From NCBI GenBank assembly GCA_017461005.1, contig JAFTZU010000051.1, forward strand, positions 1 to 32,487: DNA of 32,487 nt. The letters are read 5' to 3'. The notes under the pieces are model-generated. The model searched no databases, had not been told where the DNA came from, and saw nothing but the letters and a program-made list of their open reading frames with translations. Position numbers and translations under genes: made by a program. Shown piece after piece: positions 10,259 through 18,503 of this stretch. The stretch's first letter is position 1. The number at the start of each line of letters is the position of its first letter. Source of the stretch: Clostridia bacterium. GTDB taxonomy: Bacteria > Bacillota > Clostridia > Oscillospirales > Acutalibacteraceae.

Positions 10259-10391
10259 GAGTCGCAGAACGCTGCTCCGCCCCTCGTTACAAGGTCCGTT
10301 CCTCGCGAGAGGTAGGATTCTATCGCCTCCCGGCGAGCGCTCCGGTACGATTGTAACTAGTGACGGACATCGTTATGCTCCTCAAAAAGAG
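10250..10391. repeat. Large imperfect palindrome between two terminators
   Basis: The ends pair: CTCTTTTTTGAG (10250-10261) with CTCAAAAAGAG (10381-10391). Going inward, TCCG/CGGA (10276-10279 with 10364-10367) and GTTACAA/TTGTAAC (10286-10292 with 10351-10357) also pair in register. The centre holds small GC-rich stems such as TCGCC/GGCGA near 10323-10336. No ORF or known RNA was recognised. It looks like a structured intergenic element of MITE size, but no copy elsewhere in the window was found. Confidence 0.55.
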
Positions 10392-10423
10392 AAAAGGCTT
10401 AACTTCTGGAAGTTAAGCCTTTT
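10392..10423. terminator. Terminator of the ComEA-MBOAT-exonuclease operon
   Basis: A perfect 14-bp stem (10392-10405 with 10410-10423, loop CTGG) has T-rich tails on both strands. The exonuclease stop codon (10413-10415) lies inside the right arm. Confidence 0.85.
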
Positions 10424-11276
10424 TCTTTTTCTTGTCTTTGATTTTCAGGACTGTCTTCTTGGAGACGACCTGGTTGTACTGGCGTTTGAACTGCACGTTC
10501 ACGCGGTACTTCTGGTTGCAGGACTCACACTTGTAGATCGCGTGGAACGAGCTGCCGGAGAAGCGCCAGTCGGAGACCTTCGTTGCCGGCGCGCCGCAGA
10601 GGATGCAGGAGCAGTCGAGCATCGCCTTGTCGACGCCCGTGTCGTCGATCTCCTTGATGATGTACGGTTTGAAGAGCATCTGCTGGTAGAACTCTTCGTC
10701 GACTTCCACGATGTGATCGTCCAGTTCCACCTCGTCGTAGATCGCCCGGAAACACACAGACGCCAGGATGCTGTCGTCCAGCGCACGGTGCAAAGCGAAG
10801 GACTCGGGGTCCACGTCGATCATCTCCGCCGCGGAGGACAGGCCGATCTGGTGGGACTTCGGAAGGCCCTTCTGCTTCATGAAGCAGTCCTGCAGGTCCA
10901 CGTAGTGGTGGATATACGGGATTCGCACGTTGTCGAACGCGGCGCCGTTGTTGCTGATGAGTGCCCGGATGTCCATGTCTCCCCAGCTCATGAAGATGGT
11001 GTCGGGGTCCTCCCCGATCCAGTCCGTGAAATGGTTCGTGACAGGCAGGTACTTCTCAGCGTTCTGGACGTCCTCATTGGTGATGTGCGTCAGTTTGCGC
11101 ACCCGGGAAGTCAGTTTCTTCTCGATGACCGGTTTGACGAAACTCGAGAAGGTATCGACCTCTTCGAGCTGCTCATCCAGTTTCACCGCGCCGAATTCGA
11201 TGATCTCGTTGACGAACTCCTTGCGGCGTTTGTCGAACGCGGTGTTCCATTCCAGGTCCAGTATGATGTATTGCAT
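10413..11276 (-). CDS. DEDDh 3'-5' exonuclease-domain protein with C-terminal zinc ribbon
   Basis: The 287-residue protein has an RNase T/DnaQ-like fold. The four acidic residues and the His are visible: Asp7 and Glu9 in LDLEWN, Asp100/102 in SWGDMD, and His163 and Asp168 in LHRALDD (H-x4-D). After the exonuclease domain (about 1-175) comes a putative zinc ribbon with Cys222/224/227 and Cys250/253 in CSCILC and CESC, then a very basic Lys-rich tail (VLKIKDKKKKKA). Such a ribbon plus basic tail suggests nucleic-acid contact beyond the active site. A GAGGG site precedes the ATG, 4 nt after the upstream gene's stop. Substrate (RNA or DNA) is not known; it is distinct from the PolIII epsilon proteins by its C-terminal part. 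Confidence 0.82.
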   Translation of the reverse strand: MQYIILDLEWNTAFDKRRKEFVNEIIEFGAVKLDEQLEEVDTFSSFVKPVIEKKLTSRVRKLTHITNEDVQNAEKYLPVTNHFTDWIGEDPDTIFMSWGDMDIRALISNNGAAFDNVRIPYIHHYVDLQDCFMKQKGLPKSHQIGLSSAAEMIDVDPESFALHRALDDSILASVCFRAIYDEVELDDHIVEVDEEFYQQMLFKPYIIKEIDDTGVDKAMLDCSCILCGAPATKVSDWRFSGSSFHAIYKCESCNQKYRVNVQFKRQYNQVVSKKTVLKIKDKKKKKA

Positions 11277-11280
11277 GCGG

Positions 11281-11697
11281 TCAGCCCTCGTTTTCTTCGT
11301 CGGAAGTGGAGGTCACATCCTGCAGGGACTGTCCGCCAAAATCGTCCGGTTGATTGTTTTGTACGACGACCACATCGTCCGAGCGGAACGACATGCGGCT
11401 CGTCACTTTTGAGATGCCCTGGTTCACAGTCAGGAAGAAGTTCCGCAGCGGGAACGTGTCCGAGTAATACTCTTCCACCTTCGGGATGTACTCCCCGGCG
11501 AAGAGGCTCGAGACCGTGAAAGCAGGTTTCGTGGCCAGTTTCCGGTTCTCCTGTTCCGAGACCGTCGCGTCGGTGTCGAAGATGGAGAACACGAAGAAGA
11601 ACATGGTCACGGCGAGCAGCATGGCCAGAAGGCCGACGCCCACCCGCGAGTAGCGCAGCAGAGGCAGCGCGTTCGGATCAGTTTGTCTGTGTCTCAA
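11281..11697 (-). CDS. Short DHHW-like single-pass membrane protein
   Basis: The 138-residue product starts at a TTG, supported by an AAGGAG site 8 nt upstream that overlaps the MBOAT stop. A basic N-terminus is followed by one membrane span (about residues 20-42, GVGLLAMLLAVTMFFFVFSIF). The outside part carries EQENRKLATKPAFTVSSL and YYSDTFPLRNFF, the conserved opening block of DHHW proteins, the partners of MBOAT O-acyltransferases. Usual DHHW proteins are near 350-400 residues with a catalytic domain after this block; here only an acidic tail follows. The next gene starts 4 nt later, so it is not simply cut by a frameshift that can be seen. It may be a reduced, non-catalytic partner of the MBOAT enzyme. 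Confidence 0.7.
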   Translation of the reverse strand: MRHRQTDPNALPLLRYSRVGVGLLAMLLAVTMFFFVFSIFDTDATVSEQENRKLATKPAFTVSSLFAGEYIPKVEEYYSDTFPLRNFFLTVNQGISKVTSRMSFRSDDVVVVQNNQPDDFGGQSLQDVTSTSDEENEG

Positions 11698-11709
11698 AGG
11701 GAAAACTCC

Positions 11710-13125
11710 TTAGAATCTGAAATAAAGGAAGGGGTTGTAAGTGGACCCCACGATGGCCGCCGTGTTGATGAACAGCAGGATGACGGCGAAGACGACGATG
11801 CCTGCGTCCGCCAGTTTGGAGTTCGGGACGCTGGAGCGGCCGAAGGCGATGTACCGTTCCCGGATGTAACGGGAGACCGGCAGACACGCCACGATGGCGA
11901 ACACGAAGAACAGCAGGTGGTTGAGCAGGATGGATACATCGCCCGCGGTGGCACCGGCAGAGGCTCCGAAGCCGAAGAGCACCGAGAAGAACTGCCGCAG
12001 CCGGGACATGTCATCGAAGTAGAAGAGGCCCCAGCCCAGGACGACGAGCAGCAGCGTGTAGATGTGCCCGAAGACCCGCGGGATGCTCTCGAGCGCCTTC
12101 CCGAGGAACAGCTTTTCCGCGAGGATGAGGACAAAGTAGTAAAGGCCCCAGGCGATGAAGTTCCAGGAAGCGCCGTGCCAGAAACCGGTCAGCGCCCAGA
12201 CGATGAACAGGTTCAGGACCTGGTGTTTGCGGTTACCGCCGAGCGGGATGTACAGGTACTCCCGGAAGAACGTGGTCAGCGAGATGTGCCAGCGCCGCCA
12301 GAAGTCCGTGATGCTGTTGGCGATGTACGGGTAGTTGAAGTTCTCCTTGTACTGGAAGCCGAAGATGCGGCCGAGGCCGATGGCCATGTCGGAGTACGCG
12401 GAGAAGTCGAAGTAGATCTGCAGCGTGTAGCTCAGGATGCCGAGCCAGGCGCCGAGCAGGGACAGGTTCGAAAGGTCCCCGTCGAGGAACGTGGAGGCGA
12501 CTTCACCGGCAACGTTCGCGAGGATGGCCTTCTTGAAAAGGCCCACCAGAAAGCGCAAAACACCTTCCCCAACATCTTTTCCGTGGAGCGTCCGTTTCCG
12601 GATCTGCGCCTCGATGTCCGCATACTTGACGATGGGTCCGGCGATGAGCTGCGGGAACATGCTGACGTAGAGCAGCAGGTACGCGTAGTTCTTCTGCACC
12701 GGAGCCTTGTCCCGGTAGACATCGACGATGTACGTGATGGTCTGGAACGTGTAGAACGAGATGCCGATGGGCAGCGTCAGTTCCAGGAGCTTCGCGTTCG
12801 TGTGGAAGATGGTGTTGAAGTTGAAGGTGAAAAAGTCTAAATATTTGAAGATGAAGAGAAAGCTCAGGGCCACGCCGACGCTGACGCCGACGGCCACTTT
12901 CGCTTTGGTCGTCCCCCGGTTTTTGTCCACCACAAGGGCTCCCATATACTCGACCGCGGTCGAGATGAGCATGAGCAGGATCCACTTGGGCTCGCCCCAT
13001 GCGTAGAAAAACAGGGACATGGCCAGGAGGAAGTAGTTCTTCCACTGCAGTTTCGGCAGCGCGAAGGCGCCGAGCAGGCAGATGGGCAGGAAGATATATA
13101 AAAACGATAAACTGGAAAAGACCAC
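11710..13125 (-). CDS. MBOAT family membrane O-acyltransferase (AlgI/DltB-like)
   Basis: The 471-residue multi-span membrane protein starts at GTG (MVFSSLSFLYIFLP), with AAGGA about 12 nt upstream. The family hallmarks are intact: PIGISFYTFQTITYIVDVYR (about 119-138), SMFPQLIAGPI, YFDFSAYSDMAIGLGRIFGF, DFWRRWHISLTTFFREYLYIPLGG with His280, and the catalytic His317 in GFWHGASWNF. Such enzymes move acyl groups across the membrane onto exported polysaccharides or wall polymers. It overlaps the ComEA-like gene by about 17 nt out of frame and is followed by the short DHHW-like protein, its usual partner family. No dlt or alginate genes are nearby, so the acceptor is unknown. Confidence 0.93.
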   Translation of the reverse strand: MVFSSLSFLYIFLPICLLGAFALPKLQWKNYFLLAMSLFFYAWGEPKWILLMLISTAVEYMGALVVDKNRGTTKAKVAVGVSVGVALSFLFIFKYLDFFTFNFNTIFHTNAKLLELTLPIGISFYTFQTITYIVDVYRDKAPVQKNYAYLLLYVSMFPQLIAGPIVKYADIEAQIRKRTLHGKDVGEGVLRFLVGLFKKAILANVAGEVASTFLDGDLSNLSLLGAWLGILSYTLQIYFDFSAYSDMAIGLGRIFGFQYKENFNYPYIANSITDFWRRWHISLTTFFREYLYIPLGGNRKHQVLNLFIVWALTGFWHGASWNFIAWGLYYFVLILAEKLFLGKALESIPRVFGHIYTLLLVVLGWGLFYFDDMSRLRQFFSVLFGFGASAGATAGDVSILLNHLLFFVFAIVACLPVSRYIRERYIAFGRSSVPNSKLADAGIVVFAVILLFINTAAIVGSTYNPFLYFRF

Positions 13126-13141
13126 GCTTGTGACACATCCT

Positions 13142-13591
13142 TTATACCGTGATCTGGTCTTTTAATGATTCAAAGGTCTTCTGACCGATGCCGCTGACCC
13201 GGGTCAGGTCCTCGATGCTGGAGAACGGACCGTTCTCGTTGCGGTCGTCGAGGATGGCCTGCGCTTTGGAGTCCCCTACCCCTTTCAGGGTCTTGAGGTC
13301 CTCCAGGGTCGCCGTATTGAGGTTCACTTTCCCGGACGAGTCGATACCGGGTGCGGCCGTCGGAGCCTCTGTAACGGGCTCTGAGGGCGTTTCTGCCGGC
13401 GGTGCCGCCTCCGTGGGCGATGCATCAGTGACAGACAAAGAAACCGTGGTCGTCGCGACAACAGTTTCCGTAGTGACCTCCTCTTCCACCGTCACTTCAT
13501 AGCGCAGCGGTGATGAGAGGACATGATAGAGTATGATTCCGGCCAGTAAGACGAGTGCTATTACAGAAAGGATCTGCTCCTGTTTGCGCAA
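13142..13591 (-). CDS. ComEA-like helix-hairpin-helix protein
   Basis: A TTG at 13591 is taken as the start because GGAGG lies 8 nt before it; an in-frame ATG at 13606 has no Shine-Dalgarno and would leave a leader of only about a dozen bases. The product is about 149 residues: a membrane anchor (QILSVIALVLLAGIILYHVL), a Thr/Pro/Ala-rich low-complexity linker, then a C-terminal ComEA helix-hairpin-helix domain. Its hallmarks are KVNLNTATLEDLKTLKGVGDSKAQAI and ISGIG-like VSGIGQKTFE. ComEA binds DNA at the cell surface in competence. The SLBB domain usual in Firmicute ComEA is absent, and no comEC is present here, so a role in DNA uptake is only inferred. It leads the operon with the MBOAT enzyme. 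Confidence 0.82.
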   Translation of the reverse strand: MRKQEQILSVIALVLLAGIILYHVLSSPLRYEVTVEEEVTTETVVATTTVSLSVTDASPTEAAPPAETPSEPVTEAPTAAPGIDSSGKVNLNTATLEDLKTLKGVGDSKAQAILDDRNENGPFSSIEDLTRVSGIGQKTFESLKDQITV

Positions 13592-13626
13592 AAGCAGTAC
13601 CTCCATACTTATAATAGTCGTGACGT

Positions 13627-13655
13627 ATTATACCACAGAAAAAGACCACCGACAA
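13627..13655 (-). promoter_or_regulatory. Extended -10 promoter of the ComEA-MBOAT operon
   Basis: On the minus strand, TGG-TATAAT (13627-13635) is an extended -10 element with a perfect hexamer. A weak -35 (TTGTCG, 13650-13655) lies 17 nt upstream, inside the terminator hairpin of the preceding ispH-rpsA gene. Transcription would start near 13620. Confidence 0.6.
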
Positions 13656-13667
13656 CAGTCGGTGGTC
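13638..13667 (-). terminator. Terminator of the rpiR-to-ispH/rpsA operon
   Basis: A perfect 10-bp stem (13658-13667 with 13644-13653, loop of 4) is followed by TTTTTC on the minus strand, about 25 nt after the stop codon. Confidence 0.87.
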
Positions 13668-13691
13668 CGGTTATTTCGATAGATCAGAAGC

Positions 13692-15890
13692 TTATTCAGC
13701 AGCCTCTTCTTCGGCGGCTTCTTCAGCGGGAGCTTCCTCTTCTGCCGGAGCTTCTTCAGCAGCTTCTTCGGCGGGAGTCTGCTCTGCATGGGCCTCTTCA
13801 ACAGGGGCCACATCTTCGACGACTTCCTCAGCAGTTTCTTCGGCGGGAGCTTCTTCAACAGCCTCTTCAACAGGGGCCACATCTTCGACGACTTCTTCCG
13901 CAGCTTCTTCTGCCGGAGCTTCCTCAACGACCTCTTCTTCGGTCTCGAGGATGTCGGTCAGGTCCTCATCCTCATCGAGGAGAGCACGGATGGAAAGGCT
14001 GACGCGCTTCTTGTCGTAGTCGATGTCAGTGATCTGGCACTTGACGACCTGGCCCTTCTTCAGGACATCGTCCGGTTTCTCGATGCGCTTGTTGGCGATC
14101 TGAGAAATGTGGATGAGGCCGTCGATGCCGGGGATGATGTTGGCGAAAGCACCGAATGCGGTCATACCGACGATGGTGGCGTCGACAACGTCGCCGACTT
14201 CATAGGTCTTGGAAAGGACGACCCAGGGGTTGTCCTCGTCCTTCTTGTAGCCAAGAGAGATGCGGTCGTTCTCGAGGGACTTGATGTAAACTTCGACAGT
14301 GTCGCCGACGTTCAGAACTTCAGACGGATGCTTGATGCGCTTCCAGGAGAGTTCGGAGATATGGATCATGCCGTCGATGCCGCCGATGTCGACGAAAGCA
14401 CCATAGGAAGTGAGGGATTTGACGACGCCGGTGAAGGTCTGACCTTCTTCCGCAGTCTCCCAGAACTTCTCACGGGCAGCTTTGCGCTCTTCCTTGAGAA
14501 CGTCGCGGATGGAACCGACAGCACGTTTTCTCGGCTTGGCAAGCTCGATGATCTTGAAACGAACGCGGGTGTTGCGCAGGTCTTCGAGGGGTTCGCCTCT
14601 GCTGGCAGTGGCAAGAGAACCGGGGATGAAGACGCGGGAACCTTTGTCGGTGGTGGCGATGACGCCGCCCTTGTTGATGTCGGTGACGGTACCTTCGATG
14701 ATGGTGCCTTCCTCAGCAGCGGTCTCCAGCTCGCTCCAGGCGTTGGCGCTGTCGAAACGTTTCTTGGACAGCATGATGGTGCCTTCGGCGTCGTTGGTCT
14801 TCATGATGACGCAGTTGATGGTGTCACCCACCTTGACGTCGGTCGCGGGGTCTACAGTCGGGTCATAGCTGTACTCGTCGTACTTAATGTAACCGGTCTG
14901 TTTTCTGCCGATGTCGACCTGGATCTCGGTAGCGGTGATGCCGACAACAGTGCCTTCGACGCGACCGTCGGTGGACATGTTGCTGAGGCTCTCTTCGAGC
15001 ATCGCTTCAAAATCTTCGTTTTCTTCGGTCATGGTTTTTACTTCTTCGGACATGGACTCAAGTACCTCCTTTATTGTCGCAGAAGGCGTAGACGCTCCTG
15101 CAGTGACACCAACGGTGTCAGCTCCCTCAAGAAAGGCCGGGTCGAACTCGGACGCATCCTGAACGAGCAAAGTCTCACAGTTTTTACTGCAAACATCGAA
15201 GAGTTTGACAGTGTTGGAACTGTGCCTGCCACCGACAACTATCATCCTGTTTACCTGTTTGGAAAGTACTTCAGCTTCATGTTGGCGTTCTTCGGTAGCT
15301 TTACATATTGTACCAAAAATGGCGGTGTTTGTACACAATAAATTTATTGTCGTTACGCACTTTTCCCATTCTTCGAGGCTGAATGTGGTCTGGGCGATGA
15401 GATCGATCTTCTTCCCTTCCCATTCCGCTTCGTGGGCGATGTACGTCTCCTTCAGTTCCTCGGCATCGTGAACGACGTATGCCGGGCAGGACGCGAACCC
15501 CAGAGTGCCGACCACTTCGGCATGGCCGAGGGTGCCCGCCAGGATGAGGATATCGTGCTCCGGATCGAGGCCTTCGACGATCTTGTGGATCCGTTTGACG
15601 AAGGGACAGGCCACGTCGAGATACGGGATGTTCCGCTCGTCGTAATACTCGTAAATGCGCTTCGGGACGCCATGGGTGCGCAGCACGACCTGAGCGTCGT
15701 CCGGGATTTTCGTCTCGTCTTCTTCGAAGTGGAGACCCATGCCCTCGAGGCGCTCGTTGACGGCGTTATTGTGGACGACCTGGCCCATCGCGTAAACGTT
15801 CGGGTGGGTCTTCAGGTAGTCTTCGATCTGGTCGATCGCCCGTTCCACACCGAAACAGAATCCGGCGTGCTCCGCGACGATGATCTTCAC
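13692..15890 (-). CDS. ispH-rpsA: Bifunctional HMB-PP reductase IspH / ribosomal protein S1 fusion
   Basis: A GTG at 15890 is chosen: it overlaps the plsC stop (GTGA) and gives the standard IspH opening (M)[14 protein letters not shown]. An ATG at 15908 with AGAAGG upstream is an alternative. The N-terminal 285 residues are IspH, the last MEP-pathway enzyme, with three cluster cysteines in GFCFG, DVACPFV and [10 protein letters not shown] plus VVHNN, RTHGV, GHAEV and SSNT. Then come four S1 RNA-binding domains; the third and fourth are canonical ([37 protein letters not shown]), the first two more divergent. The last 70 or so residues are a Glu/Ala/Pro/Val-rich acidic tail with a 23-residue unit repeated twice. 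The fusion is known in Clostridia. It closes the cmk-plsC operon. Confidence 0.94.
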   Translation of the reverse strand: MKIIVAEHAGFCFGVERAIDQIEDYLKTHPNVYAMGQVVHNNAVNERLEGMGLHFEEDETKIPDDAQVVLRTHGVPKRIYEYYDERNIPYLDVACPFVKRIHKIVEGLDPEHDILILAGTLGHAEVVGTLGFASCPAYVVHDAEELKETYIAHEAEWEGKKIDLIAQTTFSLEEWEKCVTTINLLCTNTAIFGTICKATEERQHEAEVLSKQVNRMIVVGGRHSSNTVKLFDVCSKNCETLLVQDASEFDPAFLEGADTVGVTAGASTPSATIKEVLESMSEEVKTMTEENEDFEAMLEESLSNMSTDGRVEGTVVGITATEIQVDIGRKQTGYIKYDEYSYDPTVDPATDVKVGDTINCVIMKTNDAEGTIMLSKKRFDSANAWSELETAAEEGTIIEGTVTDINKGGVIATTDKGSRVFIPGSLATASRGEPLEDLRNTRVRFKIIELAKPRKRAVGSIRDVLKEERKAAREKFWETAEEGQTFTGVVKSLTSYGAFVDIGGIDGMIHISELSWKRIKHPSEVLNVGDTVEVYIKSLENDRISLGYKKDEDNPWVVLSKTYEVGDVVDATIVGMTAFGAFANIIPGIDGLIHISQIANKRIEKPDDVLKKGQVVKCQITDIDYDKKRVSLSIRALLDEDEDLTDILETEEEVVEEAPAEEAAEEVVEDVAPVEEAVEEAPAEETAEEVVEDVAPVEEAHAEQTPAEEAAEEAPAEEEAPAEEAAEEEAAE
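13792..13929 (-). repeat. 69-bp in-frame tandem duplication in the S1 tail
   Basis: The units 13792-13860 and 13861-13929 are near-identical and encode 23 residues each ([21 protein letters not shown] type). The first half of the unit is base-identical for more than 30 nt. It lies wholly within the acidic C-terminal tail of the S1 fusion. The low number of differences suggests a recent or gene-converted duplication. Confidence 0.85.
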
Positions 15891-16600
15891 ATCTCGTCTT
15901 TGTCCCATAACTCCTGGACCTTCTCCCAAATGACCGCTGCCGCGGCGTTCAGTTCTTTTTTCTTGCGGGAGCCCGGGGTGAAACCGAGGTCCTCAAACGG
16001 AATGGGCTCGCCGAAGCGGACGATGCATTTCGGATGTTTTTTGTCGAGATCGGACTCCAGATGGACGGAAGCCGGCACGACCGGGACTTTCGCCTCACGG
16101 GCGATCATGGCAAAGCCGTTGGCGGTGGAGTCCAGTTCCGGGCGTTTGCGCTGACGGTCCCGGGAACCCTGCGGGAAAATGACGAGACCGAACCGGCCGT
16201 CTTCCAGAACGCGCTGGGCAAACTTCATGGAGTCCCGGTCAGCGGTGCCGCGTTTGACCGGAAAGCCGCCGAGGGGCTCAAGGAGCCAGCGGATATAGAA
16301 CGTGCGGAAGAACTCCTCCTTCGCCATGAAGAAGAAGCGGCGGCGGGCACGGATGCCGTAGACCATGGTGATCGGGTCGAAGCCGTTGACGTGGTTGGAA
16401 ACCAGGAGGAACGGACCGTTCTGCGGAACGTTCTCGGTGCCGTAGAAGTCGAGGGTCTCGAACTCACGGTTCAGAAGGACATGTGCGACCGGCATCCAGA
16501 AATGGTACAGGCCGACCCGTTCGACCAGGGGCTTGTCCCAGTCGAAATCATAAGGTTTGTCGGACATCAGGGGGATCTTTTTGACTTTGGTGGAACTCAT
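15887..16600 (-). CDS. plsC: 1-acyl-sn-glycerol-3-phosphate acyltransferase
   Basis: The 237-residue membrane-associated enzyme acylates lysophosphatidate to phosphatidate. The acyltransferase motif I is NHVNGFD (His70, Asp75). Motif III reads FPQGSRDRQ (142-150), where most family members have FPEGTRSR, so the usual Glu is Gln144. Motif II (GGFPVKRG) and motif IV (VPVVPASV) are present. It overlaps cmk by 4 nt (ATGA) and ispH by a few bases, which suggests coupled translation in a single operon. The Glu-to-Gln change could affect glycerol-phosphate binding, but related Clostridial proteins vary here, so activity is still expected. Confidence 0.92.
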   Translation of the reverse strand: MSSTKVKKIPLMSDKPYDFDWDKPLVERVGLYHFWMPVAHVLLNREFETLDFYGTENVPQNGPFLLVSNHVNGFDPITMVYGIRARRRFFFMAKEEFFRTFYIRWLLEPLGGFPVKRGTADRDSMKFAQRVLEDGRFGLVIFPQGSRDRQRKRPELDSTANGFAMIAREAKVPVVPASVHLESDLDKKHPKCIVRFGEPIPFEDLGFTPGSRKKKELNAAAAVIWEKVQELWDKDEM

Positions 16601-17259
16601 GCTTGTCTCTCCTTTGCGAGGTCTTCGATGGCTTTGACGACCTCTTCGAAACTCATATTGGTCGTGTCGAGCAGGACTGCGTCATCGGCCTGCTTCAGGG
16701 GAGCGATCTCCCGGTGGGTGTCCTGATAGTCTCTCTGGTTGAGGTCTTTCAGGACTTCCTCATAGGTGATGTCGCTCTTGTCTTTGATCTGCTCATAGCG
16801 GCGTCTCGCCCGTTCTTCGGGCGTGGCCGTCAGGAAGATCTTGAGCCGGGCATCGGGCAGCACGACCGTGCCGATGTCCCGCCCGTCCATCAGGACGTTA
16901 TTGTTCTTCGCCATGTCTCTCTGCAGGTCGAAGAGGAACTGACGGACTTCCGGGATGGCGGAGACCGTGGAAGCGGCTCCGGACACCTCCGGCAGACGGA
17001 TGTCTTCCGAGACGTCTTCCCCGTTCAGGAACACTCTCTGCTCTCCGTCCACAAAGCCCATCGTCACTTCGATTTCCGGCAGGAGCGCGACGATCTTTTC
17101 TTTCTCTTCGGGCTTCAGGCCCTGTTTCAAAGCAGCCAGTGCCACGGTGCGGTACAAAGCGCCGGTGTCCACATAAATGAACCCGAGGTTCGCGGCCGCC
17201 GCGCGGGCGATGCTGCTCTTGCCGGCCCCGGCGGGGCCGTCGATGGCAATGTTGAACAT
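16597..17259 (-). CDS. cmk: Cytidylate kinase
   Basis: The 220-residue enzyme phosphorylates CMP and dCMP. The P-loop is DGPAGAGKSSIA (about residues 6-17). IYVDTGALYRTVAL, DGRDIGTVVLPDA and FLTATPEERARRRYEQ are further Cmk blocks. AGGAGG lies 7 nt before the ATG. It starts 11 nt after the BaiN-like gene and overlaps plsC by 4 nt. The cmk-plsC-ispH/rpsA order is a conserved Clostridial cluster. Nothing is missing and length is normal. Confidence 0.97.
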   Translation of the reverse strand: MFNIAIDGPAGAGKSSIARAAAANLGFIYVDTGALYRTVALAALKQGLKPEEKEKIVALLPEIEVTMGFVDGEQRVFLNGEDVSEDIRLPEVSGAASTVSAIPEVRQFLFDLQRDMAKNNNVLMDGRDIGTVVLPDARLKIFLTATPEERARRRYEQIKDKSDITYEEVLKDLNQRDYQDTHREIAPLKQADDAVLLDTTNMSFEEVVKAIEDLAKERQA

Positions 17260-17270
17260 AGGTTGTCCTC

Positions 17271-18503
17271 CTAAATGCTGAGGCCGGCCAGACGACCGGT
17301 CGAAAACGCGATTTGTAAGTTGAACCCGCCGGTGTAGGCGTCGACGTCCAGCACTTCGCCTGCGAAATACAGGCCCTGAACAAGTTTCGACTCCATGGTC
17401 TTCGGGTCCACTTCCTTCACCTGCACACCGCCGGATGTGACGATGGCTTCCTCCACAGGCCGGAACCCGGAGAGCGGGATGGTGAATTCCCGGAGTGTAT
17501 GCAGGATCGCCCGCCGTTCTTCGCGGGTGATCTGATTGACTTTCTTGTAGGGGTTGACCCCGGTTTTCCGCAGAAAGACGGGGATCATACTCTTTGGCAG
17601 CAGATCGCCGAGAGAATTGCGGAAATCTTTGTTCGAGTTCGCTTCGAAGTCCCGCAGGAGACGGGCTTCCAGCTGTTCGTCGGACAGTGCCGGTTTGAGG
17701 TCGATCCGCAGCTCATACTCCCCTTTCTGCAGTTCGTGCAGGTGGGAGCTCGCGCTGAGGATGACGGGCCCGGACACACCGAAGTGTGTGAAGAGCATCT
17801 CGCCGAAATCGGAATAGACGGTCTTCCCTGTTTTCCCATCGACGACGGAAACTGTCACGTTACGAAGGGACAGCCCCTGCATGTCGGCGCAGGACCGATC
17901 GTCGGACGTCATGGGCACGAGAGACGGCACGATGTCCGTGACCGTATGCCCCACCTCTTTCGCCATCCGGTAGCCGTCGCCGGTGGATCCGGTCCTCGGA
18001 TAGGACAGGCCGCCGGTGGCCAGAATGACACCGTAAGCATCGATGACTCCGTGTTCCTCCGTCTCCACACCGGTCACGACACCGTCTTCCGTCCGGATAT
18101 GCTTCACGGTATCGTGCAGGCGATGTACGCCGGTCTGTTTCAGCCACCGGTCCATCGCGTCAACGATGTCGACGGCCTTGTCGGAGACCGGGAAGACCCG
18201 GTTGCCCCGTTCGACCTTCAGCGGCACCCCGAGACCTTCGAACAGGTCCATGGTGTCGACGGGCATAAAACAGTGGAACGCACTGTAGAGAAAGCGGGGG
18301 TTCACCGGTATGTTCTCGAGCAGCTCCTCCACGGTGTACGTGGCATTGGTGACGTTGCATCGACCTTTCCCGGTGATCATCACTTTTCTTCCAATGCGTT
18401 CGTTCTTTTCGATGAGAAGGACTTCGTGCCCCTGCTGTGCTGCCGTACAGGCGGCCATGACGCCGGCCGCGCCGCCGCCGATGACCACGACATCATTCGT
18501 CAC
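17271..18503 (-). CDS. BaiN/HI0933-type NAD(P)/FAD-dependent oxidoreductase
   Basis: The 410-residue flavoprotein opens with the FAD loop VVIGGGAAGVMAA (about 5-17), followed by IGRKVMITGKGRCNVTN, the signature of the HI0933/YhiN group. The C-terminal block EAIVTSGGVQVKEVDPKTMESKLVQGLYFAGEVLDVDAYTGGFNLQIAFSTG is also typical. Biochemical functions in this family are mostly unknown; BaiN itself was linked to bile-acid reduction, which is no proof for this protein. It overlaps the RpiR-type regulator gene by 11 nt and lies directly before cmk, a common Clostridial order. A GAGGAAG site precedes the ATG. Confidence 0.9.
   Translation of the reverse strand: MTNDVVVIGGGAAGVMAACTAAQQGHEVLLIEKNERIGRKVMITGKGRCNVTNATYTVEELLENIPVNPRFLYSAFHCFMPVDTMDLFEGLGVPLKVERGNRVFPVSDKAVDIVDAMDRWLKQTGVHRLHDTVKHIRTEDGVVTGVETEEHGVIDAYGVILATGGLSYPRTGSTGDGYRMAKEVGHTVTDIVPSLVPMTSDDRSCADMQGLSLRNVTVSVVDGKTGKTVYSDFGEMLFTHFGVSGPVILSASSHLHELQKGEYELRIDLKPALSDEQLEARLLRDFEANSNKDFRNSLGDLLPKSMIPVFLRKTGVNPYKKVNQITREERRAILHTLREFTIPLSGFRPVEEAIVTSGGVQVKEVDPKTMESKLVQGLYFAGEVLDVDAYTGGFNLQIAFSTGRLAGLSI

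Noticed and set aside
13700-13940. CRISPR-like or intergenic tandem repeat
   Set aside because: The repeats are in frame, adjacent without spacers, and encode the acidic tail of the S1 fusion.
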